Below, piece after piece: positions 45,864-54,727 of a stretch of 64,000 nucleotides of DNA (position 1 is its first letter; each line of letters opens with the position of its first letter). The notes beneath the pieces were generated by a model, which was not told the DNA's origin, did not search any database, and saw only the letters and a program-made list of their open reading frames with translations. Source of the stretch: Mycoplasmatota bacterium (GTDB lineage Bacteria; Bacillota_I; Bacilli_A; Haloplasmatales; Haloplasmataceae); the NCBI GenBank assembly GCA_018394295.1, contig CP074573.1, positions 1,681,156-1,745,155 on the forward strand. The letters run 5' to 3'. The translations under genes and the position numbers were made by a program.

Positions 45864-47192
45864 ATGAAAAAGCAAGATAAAGGATTAACTGTATTTAGTT
45901 TAACGATGATGGCATTAGGTACTGTAATAGGCGGTTCTTTTTTTCTTGGCTCTGGTATTTCTATCTATAATTCTGGTCCTGGAGTTATCCTTGCATATAT
46001 TTTAGGAGGCCTTCTAGTCGCTTTTATTCTATTTGCTTTATCAGAAATGACTGTTGCTGACCCTAATTCAGGTTCATTTCGAGCGTTTGCTGAACATGCT
46101 TTTGGTAAAGGAATGGGATTTACCATTGGATGGGTATATTGGACAGGATTAGTATTAGCGATGAGTAGTGAAGCAGTTGCGGTTTCTACTTTTATCAGGT
46201 TGTGGTTTCCCAATCTATCGATTCCCCTTTTAGGAACCATTGTTATTGTTTTTATCACATTAATCAACCTACTTGGAACTAATAAATTAAGTTTATTAGA
46301 AAATGGTTTAGCTTCGATAAAATTACTCACAATTGTTGGTTTTATTGTGATAGCAACCTATTTAATATTTGGTCTAGGAAAAGATGTTAGCCCTGTAGGT
46401 TTAGGTGCTTTAAAAAATGAAGCCCTATTCCCCTATGGTTTTAAAGGAATTGCAGGTAGTATGTTAATCATTATCTTTACTTATGCTGGTTTTGAAATTA
46501 TTGGTCTAGCAGCATCAGAAACACCAAATCCACACCATGTCATTCCAAAAACGATTGTTTTTACCGTCATCACACTTGTTGGTTTATATACCATTTCAAC
46601 ACTAACTTTACTTCCTTTAATTAGTACTAATAAATTATCAACTGAAGAAAGTCCCTTTGTATTAGCTTTAAATAATCACAATATTTTCTGGGCAGGTAAA
46701 GTTATGAATTTAATCATGGTAACTGCTATTTTTTCAACTATGTTAGCAGCAACTTTTGGTTTAGCCAGAATGTTACGTTCTTTAGCAGATGAAGGATATG
46801 CCTTTAAATTTTTAAAAGATCAAGGGGATATACCTTATCGAGGCATTATATTTTCAGGATTAGCCATGCTATTTGCATTTAGTATGTCTTTTGTACTACC
46901 ATCTAAAATCTATGTATTCTTAGTAAGTTCAGGTGGTTTTGCCTTTTTATTTACCTATTTAATCATTGTCTCAAGTCATTTAAAATTCCGAAAAAAAAAT
47001 GGTTGTCCACCAAAAGGAAAGTGCCAACTTCCCTTATATCCTTATTCTTCATGGATTAGTATAATTATGCTAATTATTATCATCATCAGTATGCCATTTG
47101 TAAAAGGACAAGCATTAGGTTTAATTGCTGGTATAGGTTTATTATTATTTTATTTTATAATTTATTTAATCCTCAGAAAAAAATTAAATTAA
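45864..47192 (+). CDS. APC-family amino acid permease
   Basis: 442 residues with about 12 membrane helices. TM1 carries the substrate-binding loop (LGTVIGGSFFLGSGISIY), and TM6 the FTYAGFEIIGLAASETPNPHHVIPK block typical of the APC/GABA-permease-like superfamily (YkbA/AAPA-like). AAAGGAG before the ATG. It is divergent from the MarR-exporter operon, with a MarR-like palindrome in the shared intergenic region, so co-control is possible. Substrate unknown. Confidence 0.9.
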   Translation: MKKQDKGLTVFSLTMMALGTVIGGSFFLGSGISIYNSGPGVILAYILGGLLVAFILFALSEMTVADPNSGSFRAFAEHAFGKGMGFTIGWVYWTGLVLAMSSEAVAVSTFIRLWFPNLSIPLLGTIVIVFITLINLLGTNKLSLLENGLASIKLLTIVGFIVIATYLIFGLGKDVSPVGLGALKNEALFPYGFKGIAGSMLIIIFTYAGFEIIGLAASETPNPHHVIPKTIVFTVITLVGLYTISTLTLLPLISTNKLSTEESPFVLALNNHNIFWAGKVMNLIMVTAIFSTMLAATFGLARMLRSLADEGYAFKFLKDQGDIPYRGIIFSGLAMLFAFSMSFVLPSKIYVFLVSSGGFAFLFTYLIIVSSHLKFRKKNGCPPKGKCQLPLYPYSSWISIIMLIIIIISMPFVKGQALGLIAGIGLLLFYFIIYLILRKKLN

Positions 47193-47247
47193 AAGAAAAA
47201 TCGCTTCACAATGAAACGATTTATAATAATATTAAAGGAGTCCGAAT

Positions 47248-47520
47248 GTGAATAAATATGTTCTATTAATTATTACTTTTATTATGATATATACATCATA
47301 CACTTATCTTAATTCTAAAATTAATTTAGAGAATAACCAAATCATTAAGGATTCTTTTGAAGAAGAACAAATAAATAAATTATCTTTAGAAACAGATATT
47401 ATAAAAGATACAATTTATTTTGAAAAGGATTTTTTGAAAGGTTTTTATAATGAAAAACAGTTTGCGTTTGAAGTAAATTATCTGAAGATAAAAGACATTC
47501 TAAAAATAGAAAAGGATTGA
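47248..47520 (+). CDS. N-terminal part of a membrane-anchored protein, perhaps split
   Basis: 90 residues from GTG 47248 (AAAGGAG upstream). One N-terminal helix (YVLLIITFIMIYTSYTYL), then a hydrophilic part with several acidic residues. The last about 10 codons (LKIKDILKIEKD) may be out-of-frame, since the other frame from 47472 reads SKLSEDKRHSKNRKGLIVVTNN and continues into the next gene. I suspect one gene split by a small indel at about 47472-47484. Family unknown. Confidence 0.5.
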   Translation: MNKYVLLIITFIMIYTSYTYLNSKINLENNQIIKDSFEEEQINKLSLETDIIKDTIYFEKDFLKGFYNEKQFAFEVNYLKIKDILKIEKD

Positions 47521-47951
47521 TTGTTGTAACAAATAATTTTGATTTTTTGTCGGATGACATCAATAATATCAATTTCATTTTTATTCCATTAGGTATTAAT
47601 ATTTTAGAACTTAGTGATTTTAAAAATGGGCAATTTATATTACGTGTTCGATCAAAAGATCGAATCAATATTGTTGCCTCTGGTGATAAAAATTACTTTC
47701 AGTTTGTAAAGGGACTTAGTTCAATGGTGATTGAAAGGGACAGTAATAGCAAATATTTTTATTTCCCTCTCTATACTATTTCTAAAAATGAATTATTAAA
47801 TTCTAATTCTAGTTATATTGCCTACAATATGAAGGTAGAAGATATAAAAATAATTAATAATTTAAATGATATAAACTTAAAAGAAAAGTATTTTTGGAAA
47901 GCGCAAGAAATAACATCTATTTATAATATAAGAAGTATTTTTAGCAAATAA
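47517..47951 (+). CDS. C-terminal part of the same protein, or a coupled small gene
   Basis: 144 residues from TTG 47517. The TTG lacks a ribosome site at proper distance (AAAGGA abuts it), which argues for a continuation of the preceding frame rather than a separate start. Predicted alpha/beta, no membrane segment (IFIPLGINILELSDFKNGQFILRVRSKDRINIVASGDKN). Not recognised. A plus-strand terminator follows at 48050. Confidence 0.5.
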   Translation: MIVVTNNFDFLSDDINNINFIFIPLGINILELSDFKNGQFILRVRSKDRINIVASGDKNYFQFVKGLSSMVIERDSNSKYFYFPLYTISKNELLNSNSSYIAYNMKVEDIKIINNLNDINLKEKYFWKAQEITSIYNIRSIFSK

Positions 47952-48049
47952 ATTAAACTAAATAGCACCTTATTGTGCTTGTTACTTTTGAATAAGGTAA
48001 TTTTCAGGTTTTCAATAATTTTGACTCCTATATTTTCTAGTTACCCTCG

Positions 48050-48078
48050 AACAGTACTCTAGCGACTGTTTTTTTTTG
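48050..48078 (+). terminator. Terminator after the 47517 gene
   Basis: AACAGT-N9-ACTGTT followed by a T9 run on the plus strand. Confidence 0.75.
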
Positions 48079-48095
48079 TTTGAGGGAAAAAGAAA

Positions 48096-48123
48096 GGAAA
48101 CCGTTCATGTTTAAACAGTTTCC
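48096..48123 (-). terminator. Terminator after the HD-GYP gene
   Basis: GGAAACTGTT / AACGGTTTCC (one mismatch) and a TTTCTTTTT tail on the minus strand. Confidence 0.75.
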
Positions 48124-48150
48124 ATTTTTTCGGTTCCGAAAATAACAATT

Positions 48151-49071
48151 TTATAATATTCTATCTTTTTTGACCGTTGAAAGAAATGCATCTACAACAG
48201 CAGGGTCGAATAATATCCCTTTAAAACTAGTAATTTCATCAATCGCCCTTTTAGCGGAAAGTGCTTTACGATATGGACGATCGGTTGTCATTGCATCAAA
48301 TGTATCAGCTACAGCGATTATTTTTGCTTCAATACATATTTCATCACCTTTTAGGCCTTTCGGATAACCTGAACCATCTATTCTTTCATGATGTTGCATC
48401 ACGATATCACTTACATCTATGTACTTAATATTTTTTACGTATTTAGCACTATTCTCAGGATGATGCTTGATGTTTTCATATTCTTCGGTCGTTAATTTAG
48501 CAGGTTTTTTTAGAATTTTGTCATCAACATATATTTTACCCAAGTCATGAAATAATGCTGCTATTGCTAAGGCTGCTATTCTATCACGAATAAGTCGCAT
48601 TTCCAAGGCAATTTTAACCGCAATTTTTTGTACTCGTTCACTATGACCTCGTGTATATTTATCTTTATGTTCAATTTCTTGATTAATTCGATGTAACTCT
48701 GTTAATGACTCTCCTAAATAATGAAATACAGGTTGTGATGAAAGATACAACCACTTAACTTTTGTTAATGTTTTAAAAACACAAGGATGTGTAATATTTT
48801 TCGTATAAAAATAATCTCCTGGATTTAATGTGATTAATTCATTTTTGTCTTCGGATAAATATTCAATTTGTCCTTCTAAAACATAGAAAAATTCCATTAA
48901 TGCTGACCCATCCTCAGTTGGAAAGACATCAAAAGTGATATTGGCATTTAATTCTTGATGCATAATTTCTACCCCATCACCAGAAGCTAGTAGTTTAAGT
49001 TCTGAACCTGACATGGTAACTTTGTCTAGCGCATTATCTTTATGATTAATTGATAATCCATTTTTGTTCAT
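48151..49071 (-). CDS. HD-GYP phosphohydrolase with N-terminal cupin sensor
   Basis: 306 residues. Residues about 30-115 form a cupin-like barrel (FFYVLEGQIEYLSEDKNELITLNPGDYFYTKNITHPCVF). Residues about 135-300 are a full HD-GYP domain: GHSERVQKIAVKIALEM, FHDLGKIYVDD, HHPENSAKYV, QHHERIDGSGYPKGLKGDEI and DTFDAMTTDRPYRKA. HD-GYP proteins degrade cyclic di-GMP or related dinucleotides. The cupin probably senses a small ligand or metal. GAGGGTGA before the ATG. Monocistronic. Confidence 0.93.
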   Translation of the reverse strand: MNKNGLSINHKDNALDKVTMSGSELKLLASGDGVEIMHQELNANITFDVFPTEDGSALMEFFYVLEGQIEYLSEDKNELITLNPGDYFYTKNITHPCVFKTLTKVKWLYLSSQPVFHYLGESLTELHRINQEIEHKDKYTRGHSERVQKIAVKIALEMRLIRDRIAALAIAALFHDLGKIYVDDKILKKPAKLTTEEYENIKHHPENSAKYVKNIKYIDVSDIVMQHHERIDGSGYPKGLKGDEICIEAKIIAVADTFDAMTTDRPYRKALSAKRAIDEITSFKGILFDPAVVDAFLSTVKKDRIL

Positions 49072-49195
49072 AAAATCACCCTCACACTGTTAGATATACT
49101 ATTTCCCTCTCTATACCATTTTCTTACAACACAAATTAATTATACTAAAAATAAAAGTAAATCACAAGGAAATTAACTTTAAAATGCAAATAAAA

Positions 49196-49213
49196 AATGA
49201 CTAAAAAGTCATT
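49196..49213 (-). terminator. Terminator after the 49250 gene
   Basis: AATGACT-tttt-AGTCATT with a T run on the minus strand, 37 bp past the stop. Confidence 0.75.
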
Positions 49214-49249
49214 TAATAAAACCACTTATTAATCATTTCTCTCAGATTA

Positions 49250-49612
49250 TTACCAATAATGGATTCTTAAAGGATCAATTTCTATAACCCTATTTCCTAT
49301 CGTAACTTTTTGATATTCACATATCACAATAAACCCATCTTTTTCTAATTTTTCAATTGTTTTATCAGCAATTCTAGTTGTTTTGTTTTGTAACTTAATA
49401 ATAATTTTATCAAGCTTTTCATCATATTTACTATTATCTGATAATTTAGCTTCTTTAGCGATAGCTTTTTCTATTTCAGCTTCAATTTTTTCATTGGCTT
49501 TGTCTACAACTTTCACAGCATCTTCGTATGTCGTTACCTTTGCCTCAGCAGATACTTGAGACATAAAAGCAAAGCCTAATACTAAGAATAATAAAGTTAG
49601 TACTTTTTTCAT
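49250..49612 (-). CDS. Small secreted protein of unknown function
   Basis: 120 residues. A classic signal peptide (MKKVLTLLFLVLGFAFMSQVSAEA) with probable cleavage after VSA-EA. The mature part is a charged helical hairpin-like stretch (KVVDKANEKIEAEIEKAIAKEAKLSDNSKYDEKLDKIIIKLQNKTTRIADKTIEKLEKDG), then a short beta part ending in RIHYW. GAGGAC before the ATG. Not recognised; single gene with its own terminator. Confidence 0.75.
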   Translation of the reverse strand: MKKVLTLLFLVLGFAFMSQVSAEAKVTTYEDAVKVVDKANEKIEAEIEKAIAKEAKLSDNSKYDEKLDKIIIKLQNKTTRIADKTIEKLEKDGFIVICEYQKVTIGNRVIEIDPLRIHYW

Positions 49613-49793
49613 AATTAGTCCTCCCTTATGTTATTTCTAATGCTATTTTATTATAACAAATATGATTCCTATTTACAATATTTGACAAAAATAAAACAAT
49701 CATTATTTTTTATATAAATAAAAAACTAATTATCACTAATAATATTAATGAAATTAATAATATTAATGATATTATATATAAAGGAGTTTTTAT

Positions 49794-50288
49794 ATGAATC
49801 AAATGTATGAATTAGATATTCAAGTGACTTATAGTTTAAGCATTCATTATATTCAAAATGAATCAATTGCTAATGTCTTTGTTAACACAAAAGAAAAGAA
49901 TTTGTTAACAAAAAGTGCAGATTTAATGACCTTTAAAGGTTTGCTCAATATAATAGCTTTTTTTACACAATCAGACCATTATGCGATAAATGAAGATGGA
50001 GTCATTTTATATTCAGATATCATGGAAATAAGTCCTGATTTATATCTTCAATTAGAAGATAGTACAGAATATTACTATGAAATAGAAGATGATACCATAA
50101 ATGATTTTGATAACAGATATCAAGTTACTCTATATGTTAAAAACCCCAATTATGAAAATGATAACGAAATCGCATCCTATGGATTAAATCAAAGTCTAAC
50201 TCATTTATTTCTAGAGATTGAAGATTATAAAACAAATGATTTATATAGAAATAAAATAAAAACTGATGATCTTTTCCAAAGAATATAA
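49794..50288 (+). CDS. Acidic protein of unknown function (164 aa)
   Basis: Not recognised. Soluble and acidic, alpha/beta, with a long run of Asp/Glu/Tyr in the middle (LQLEDSTEYYYEIEDDTINDFDNRYQVTLYV). AAAGGAG before the ATG. Just upstream, 49740-49775 holds two near-identical copies of AATATTAATGA in an AT-only stretch. No operon partner: the next gene is convergent. Confidence 0.6.
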   Translation: MNQMYELDIQVTYSLSIHYIQNESIANVFVNTKEKNLLTKSADLMTFKGLLNIIAFFTQSDHYAINEDGVILYSDIMEISPDLYLQLEDSTEYYYEIEDDTINDFDNRYQVTLYVKNPNYENDNEIASYGLNQSLTHLFLEIEDYKTNDLYRNKIKTDDLFQRI

Positions 50289-50303
50289 ATTCATTCATAT
50301 ATT

Positions 50304-50930
50304 CTATTCAAAATGATGTACATAAAAAATAGCTAACTGAGTTCTATCTCGTAAATTTAATTTTTCTAAAATAAGCGTCAAATAATTACGTACTGTACCT
50401 TCACTCAAAAATAATTTTTGACTAATTTCTTTATTTGAAAAACCTTGACCGACAAGTTTTACAACATCAAATTCTCGCTCGGTCAATTGATAATCTTTTG
50501 GTGAAGCGTACTTTTTTGAAGATATTAGTTCAGGAATCATATTAGCGATATCTTTTTCAAAAACAACACTCCCTTTACCAACTGCCCTTACACTTTTAAT
50601 AATACTATCTGCTTTTTGACTTTTTAAGATATATCCCTCAGCACCATAATTCAATGCAGCCTTAATATACTCATTGTCTTTAAATGTGGTTAAAAGGATG
50701 ACTTTTATCTGAGGGAAGTCTTTTTTTATTGTCGATGTTGCACTCACTCCATCTACATTTGGCATTCTTATATCCATTAATACTAAATCTGGATTTTGTT
50801 CATTACACAAATCATAGGCTTCTTTTCCATTATGACCAGTCCCTACTACTTCAAAATCATCTTCTAATTCAAATATTAATTTTAGTCCATCACATATTAA
50901 GTGGTCGTCATCAATTATCACAATCCTCAT
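50304..50930 (-). CDS. NarL/LuxR-type response regulator (LnrK-like)
   Basis: 208 residues. Receiver domain with IDDDHLI and the phosphorylated Asp in PDLVLMDIRMPN (near residue 54); C-terminal LuxR HTH LTEREFDVVKLVGQGFSNKEISQKLFLSEGTVRNYLTLILEKLNLRDRTQLAIF. ATG at 50930 follows GGTGG; it overlaps the end of the histidine kinase gene. Likely activator of the ABC transporter genes at 53624-56784. The arrangement resembles LnrJK of the linearmycin-resistance locus. Confidence 0.93.
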   Translation of the reverse strand: MRIVIIDDDHLICDGLKLIFELEDDFEVVGTGHNGKEAYDLCNEQNPDLVLMDIRMPNVDGVSATSTIKKDFPQIKVILLTTFKDNEYIKAALNYGAEGYILKSQKADSIIKSVRAVGKGSVVFEKDIANMIPELISSKKYASPKDYQLTEREFDVVKLVGQGFSNKEISQKLFLSEGTVRNYLTLILEKLNLRDRTQLAIFYVHHFE

Positions 50931-52032
50931 CTTTAATCCCACCTTTATTAAATATATTTATTTTTCGAGTTGGAATAACGGTAATTATTGAAAACCCATT
51001 TTGTCCATCGATATTAATCATACCATTAACGCTATTAATTCTTTCTTTAATACCACTTAAACCGAGTCCCTCATCAATCTTTAAACACCCTTTCCCATTA
51101 TCATGATAATAAAAACGCACAAAGGTTTTGGTTACTTCAATTTTAATTTCAATTTGCGTTGCTCCAGAGTGTTTAGCACCATTAGTAAGTACTTCTTTTA
51201 AATTAGTGACCATCACCTCAATAATTACAGGGGATAAAGTACTAATATCACCATCTATATGGAAATTAATTGGACAATAAACAAACTTTTGAATGATATC
51301 TTTAAATATATTATCATTTAATTCAATACATGGTTTGATATTATAAACGGTTTCTCGAATTATTTTTAAACTGTCCCCTAATTTGTTTATACATAAATTA
51401 ATAATAGAATTAGATTTTTCCTGATTTTTATAAAAAAGTTTATCTGCAGCTTGTAATTGAAATAAAACCCCTGCGATATCATGTCCAATGTTATCATGAA
51501 TATTTCTTGCGATACGATTTCTTTCTTTAATTTCTGTCAGACGTTCAATTTCTTTATTATTCTGTAAAAGTTGTCGTTTAGCATGTTCTAATTCATATCT
51601 TATACGCCTCTCATTATCAATTAGATTTAGATAAAATTGTTTCTTATCTAAATTTTCTATTAAATTAAATGACAATAACCCAACTAATAAGTAAAAGAAG
51701 AGTAACTCAAATTGAATATTTTGATAATTTAAATAAATAATAAAACTACTTAAAACAATCAATAACTTGTACTGTTTTTGATAAATAATATCTATCAAAA
51801 CAATCGCTAATAATTTACTTAATAATAATGGGTAATAAAAAACAAGAACTATAATAAAGATATAATTGATAAATAAAAATAAAGTTCTGTTTAAAAATCG
51901 TTCTTTAATAATGATTAAAATGAGTAAAGTAAGCATGATGACAACAAAAGTTGACATAAATTCTTTATTTTTATCCAGCATAACACCAATCAAGGTATAA
52001 ATCATGACTAAACTATATAGAATGCGTTTCAA
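50911..52032 (-). CDS. Sensor histidine kinase, HisKA_3 family (LnrJ-like)
   Basis: 373 residues from TTG 52032. Five to six membrane helices without a large outside domain, so sensing is probably within the membrane. H-box RNRIARNIHDNIGHDIAGVLFQLQ, then ATPase blocks LKEVLTNGAKHSGAT, HDNGKGC and GLGLSGIKERI. TTG is preferred because AGGTGA lies 5 bp before it; the upstream ATG at 52053 would have that site inside the gene. Paired with the response regulator at 50304. Confidence 0.9.
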   Translation of the reverse strand: MKRILYSLVMIYTLIGVMLDKNKEFMSTFVVIMLTLLILIIIKERFLNRTLFLFINYIFIIVLVFYYPLLLSKLLAIVLIDIIYQKQYKLLIVLSSFIIYLNYQNIQFELLFFYLLVGLLSFNLIENLDKKQFYLNLIDNERRIRYELEHAKRQLLQNNKEIERLTEIKERNRIARNIHDNIGHDIAGVLFQLQAADKLFYKNQEKSNSIINLCINKLGDSLKIIRETVYNIKPCIELNDNIFKDIIQKFVYCPINFHIDGDISTLSPVIIEVMVTNLKEVLTNGAKHSGATQIEIKIEVTKTFVRFYYHDNGKGCLKIDEGLGLSGIKERINSVNGMINIDGQNGFSIITVIPTRKINIFNKGGIKDEDCDN

Positions 52033-52060
52033 TATATCACCTACTTTTCTCATATATTAC

Positions 52061-52088
52061 ATTATAGCATGTTTATTTCAAGGGATAA
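52061..52088 (-). promoter_or_regulatory. Possible promoter of the two-component genes
   Basis: TTATCC (52083-52088) and TATAAT (52061-52066), 16-bp spacer. The -35 is weak. If real, the kinase/regulator pair does not rely on read-through from the transporter genes. Confidence 0.5.
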
Positions 52089-52139
52089 AGATTGTTTATA
52101 ATTTAAGGATACGTATAAAATAAAAAAGAATCTAATCAT

Positions 52140-53593
52140 AAAATATACCCTATAGTGTGGACACTTTGAAAAAGAAAGTGTTCCCTCTATAGGGTATTTT
52201 TGTATGTTATAATAATTTTAGTGTGTATTAAGGAGAAGAGGATATGAGCATTAATGTATTTAATGAAACAGAAATTGAACTAATAAAAAATAATCCAAAT
52301 GTTAAGCGTGTGTCAAGTAAATCTATTACTTATACCCTTGAATTCAAGATTGACTTTATGCATGAATATAGAGGCGGAAAATTACCACGTCAAATATTTA
52401 TTGAACATGGTTTTGATGTTGATATTATAGGGATGAAACGAATAGAACAATGTGCAACTAGATGGAAGAGACTTTATAATGACGGAGGCGTTGTTTCACT
52501 TGATGATTCCCGTAAAGATAATCGAGGAAGATATAAGCATGAAATTCAAACCGAAGAACAAGAGATTGAGAAATTAAAGGCTAAAATTGCTTTAATAGAA
52601 ATGGAAAATGATATGTTAAAAAAGCTCGACGAAAGCGAAAGGAGGAATGGGAAAGAAATAAGAAAAAGTGATAAATTTGAGATGATCAAAAAAGTCATCC
52701 ATAAATCTAGAAGACCAGGAATACAAGATTATTTATGTAGTGTGGCAGAAGTATCAAGAAGTGGTTACTATAACTACCATTCAGAAAAATCAAAGAAGAA
52801 TAGAATGAAAAAGGAACAAAATGATAAGAAAAGATTTAAACTCATCAAGGAAGTATTTGAGGTTGGAAAGAAAAAGTATGGTGCTAAACAAATTAAGATG
52901 CATTTAAAGGAAAACATGAATTTGAAGTCCATTAGAAGAATTATGAGTAAATATGGTCTAGTATGTAAAATACGTAGAAAGGATCCTTATAAGCAGATGT
53001 TAAAAGCAGATCAAAACCATAGAGTACACAAGAATCATTTAAATAGAAACTTTGATCAGCAGTCTCCATATAAGGTGTTACTGACTGATATTACGTATAT
53101 AAGGTATAATAATAGATTCGCATATTTATCTACCATATTAGATGGTAGTACGAAAGAATTAGTTGCTTATAAGGTATCAAATAATCTTAAAATTGACTTT
53201 GTATTGGATACAGTTAAAGAATTAGACAATATAAACTTACCCGAAAATGCCATTATACATTCGGACCAAGGAAGTCATTATACAAGTCCTAAATTCTCAA
53301 AAGAAGTGAGGTCAAGAAACTTACTTCAATCAATGTCTCGTAGAGGTAACTGTTGGGATAATGCACCTATAGAATCGTTCTTTGGCCATATGAAAGACTA
53401 TATAGACTTTTCAGAATGTAAAACATTAAAAGATGTAGAACTAAAAATAGATGATTATATGTACTATTACAATCACCAAAGATATCAGTGGAAACTAAAT
53501 AAGCTGACTCCTATTGAATTCAGGAATCAGCTTAAAGCAGCATAATATAATATATTCTTTTTTTCAAAGTGTCCACACTATAGGGTATATTTT
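52140..53593 (+). mobile_element. IS3-family (IS150-like) element, 1454 bp
   Basis: Inverted repeats of about 35 bp with outer part AAAATATACCCTATAG and inner part TGTGGACACTTTGAAAAA. A 5-bp duplication ATCAT is present at 52135-52139 and 53594-53598. Within the left end, ATACCCTATAG pairs with CTATAGGGTAT at about 52185 and forms a terminator that shields the transposase gene from read-in. Removing the element restores AGAATCT-aatcata-AGATTCT with T and A runs: it sits in the loop of a terminator after the permease gene at 53624. Confidence 0.9.
52244..53545 (+). CDS. IS3-family transposase, single fused frame
   Basis: 433 residues. N-terminal HTH region (EFKIDFMHEYRGGKLPRQIFIEHGFDV), a leucine-zipper-like stretch (EEQEIEKLKAKIALIEMENDMLKKL), then the OrfB-type DDE core: LLTDITYIRYNNRFAYLSTILDG, IIHSDQGSHYTS and RRGNCWDNAPIESFFGHMKDY. 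OrfA and OrfB are normally joined by a -1 frameshift, but here they are in one frame. A canonical A_AAA_AAG slippery site (52618-52624) is in register, and slipping there would end at TGA 52669-52671, giving an OrfA-like short protein. Confidence 0.92.
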   Translation: MSINVFNETEIELIKNNPNVKRVSSKSITYTLEFKIDFMHEYRGGKLPRQIFIEHGFDVDIIGMKRIEQCATRWKRLYNDGGVVSLDDSRKDNRGRYKHEIQTEEQEIEKLKAKIALIEMENDMLKKLDESERRNGKEIRKSDKFEMIKKVIHKSRRPGIQDYLCSVAEVSRSGYYNYHSEKSKKNRMKKEQNDKKRFKLIKEVFEVGKKKYGAKQIKMHLKENMNLKSIRRIMSKYGLVCKIRRKDPYKQMLKADQNHRVHKNHLNRNFDQQSPYKVLLTDITYIRYNNRFAYLSTILDGSTKELVAYKVSNNLKIDFVLDTVKELDNINLPENAIIHSDQGSHYTSPKFSKEVRSRNLLQSMSRRGNCWDNAPIESFFGHMKDYIDFSECKTLKDVELKIDDYMYYYNHQRYQWKLNKLTPIEFRNQLKAA

Positions 53594-53623
53594 ATCATAA
53601 GATTCTTTTTATTGTTATTATCT

Positions 53624-54727
53624 TTAACTTTTCGCAAAATCAGTTCTTTTAAAGATTCCTCCAACAAAGAACAAAATACCAAATAAAATTAAGATTCCGA
53701 TATTATCCAAAATATCTATAAAATTCTCTTGATCGACAATCAGTTCATTTGCTCCCTTCATGACCCAAGTGGTTGGAAGGAATTGGCTCACATTTTGTAA
53801 CCAATCAGGCATCATATAATTTGGCCAATAACATCCACCTAACATTGAAAGCGGTGAAGCTAATATCCCTACAATTAAATAAGCTTGAATTGGACTTTTA
53901 ACAATTGATACAATTAATAATCCCATTGTGATACTCACAATAGAAAACGTAAATACCAATATAAACAAATTAATAAAATTTGGTCCATATTGAAATCGAA
54001 AGATAAATTTAAAGATAAATAATAAACAGAACACTTGTAAAAAACCAATTACCATAAAACTTAATAAACTTTCAAATAAATATTTTCTTAAACTAATAGG
54101 AGAATTAAAAATCCGTTGTAAAGTGCCATTATTTCTATCCTCAATAATTAAACCACAAGTTATTACAGACAGAAAAATTAAAAAGTAAATTGTAAACCCG
54201 ATACTAAATATTGCTTGATCCATTCCTGCAGTATCATCAAATGCTTTACTAACTTTTAATTGGCCTGATTCATAATCTTCTAGCACTTGATAAAAAGCAA
54301 CTTTTGTATTCGTGCTATTTTTTATTTTATCCAAATTATTAATATATGATTGAATATAAGTTTTAACATTCATCACATACTCATTCTCTTCAAAATAATA
54401 TTCTTTCACTTGTAGTAAATCGTTCTTAAAGAAGTCTTCCTCAAATCCTTTGTTAAAATGAATCGCGTAATCTATATTATAATCTAAAGTATTTACTAAC
54501 AGTTCATTAGATTTCATCATTTTAACATGATAGAACTTATTTTTCTTTAAATCACTTACAATATACTTTGTTAATTCGCTATTATCTTCATCACAGATTC
54601 CCACTGTTACCGTATTAAATGCACCTAATACAAACACTGAGATAAACATTATAGGGACAATGATTAAGATTGCTAGTCTTGTTTTATTTTTTAATATTCT
54701 TTTTAAATTAAATTTAAATATTTTCAT
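53624..54727 (-). CDS. ABC-2 type transporter permease (LnrN-like)
   Basis: 367 residues. One N-terminal helix (RLAILIIVPIMFISVFVLGAF), an outside loop of about 130 residues, then five helices including FTIYFLIFLSVITCGLIIEDRNNGTLQRIFNSPISLRKYLFE and the family block ILASPLSMLGGCYWPNYMMPDWLQNVSQFLPTTW. ATG 54727 (MKIFKFNLKRI) follows GGGAGAAG. Overlaps the upstream permease gene by 14 bp. Last gene of the transporter operon; its terminator was split by the IS3-type element. Confidence 0.9.
   Translation of the reverse strand: MKIFKFNLKRILKNKTRLAILIIVPIMFISVFVLGAFNTVTVGICDEDNSELTKYIVSDLKKNKFYHVKMMKSNELLVNTLDYNIDYAIHFNKGFEEDFFKNDLLQVKEYYFEENEYVMNVKTYIQSYINNLDKIKNSTNTKVAFYQVLEDYESGQLKVSKAFDDTAGMDQAIFSIGFTIYFLIFLSVITCGLIIEDRNNGTLQRIFNSPISLRKYLFESLLSFMVIGFLQVFCLLFIFKFIFRFQYGPNFINLFILVFTFSIVSITMGLLIVSIVKSPIQAYLIVGILASPLSMLGGCYWPNYMMPDWLQNVSQFLPTTWVMKGANELIVDQENFIDILDNIGILILFGILFFVGGIFKRTDFAKS

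Noticed and set aside
49735-49775. AT-only direct repeats before the 49794 gene as an origin or iteron
   Set aside because: Only two copies, low complexity and no replication gene nearby.
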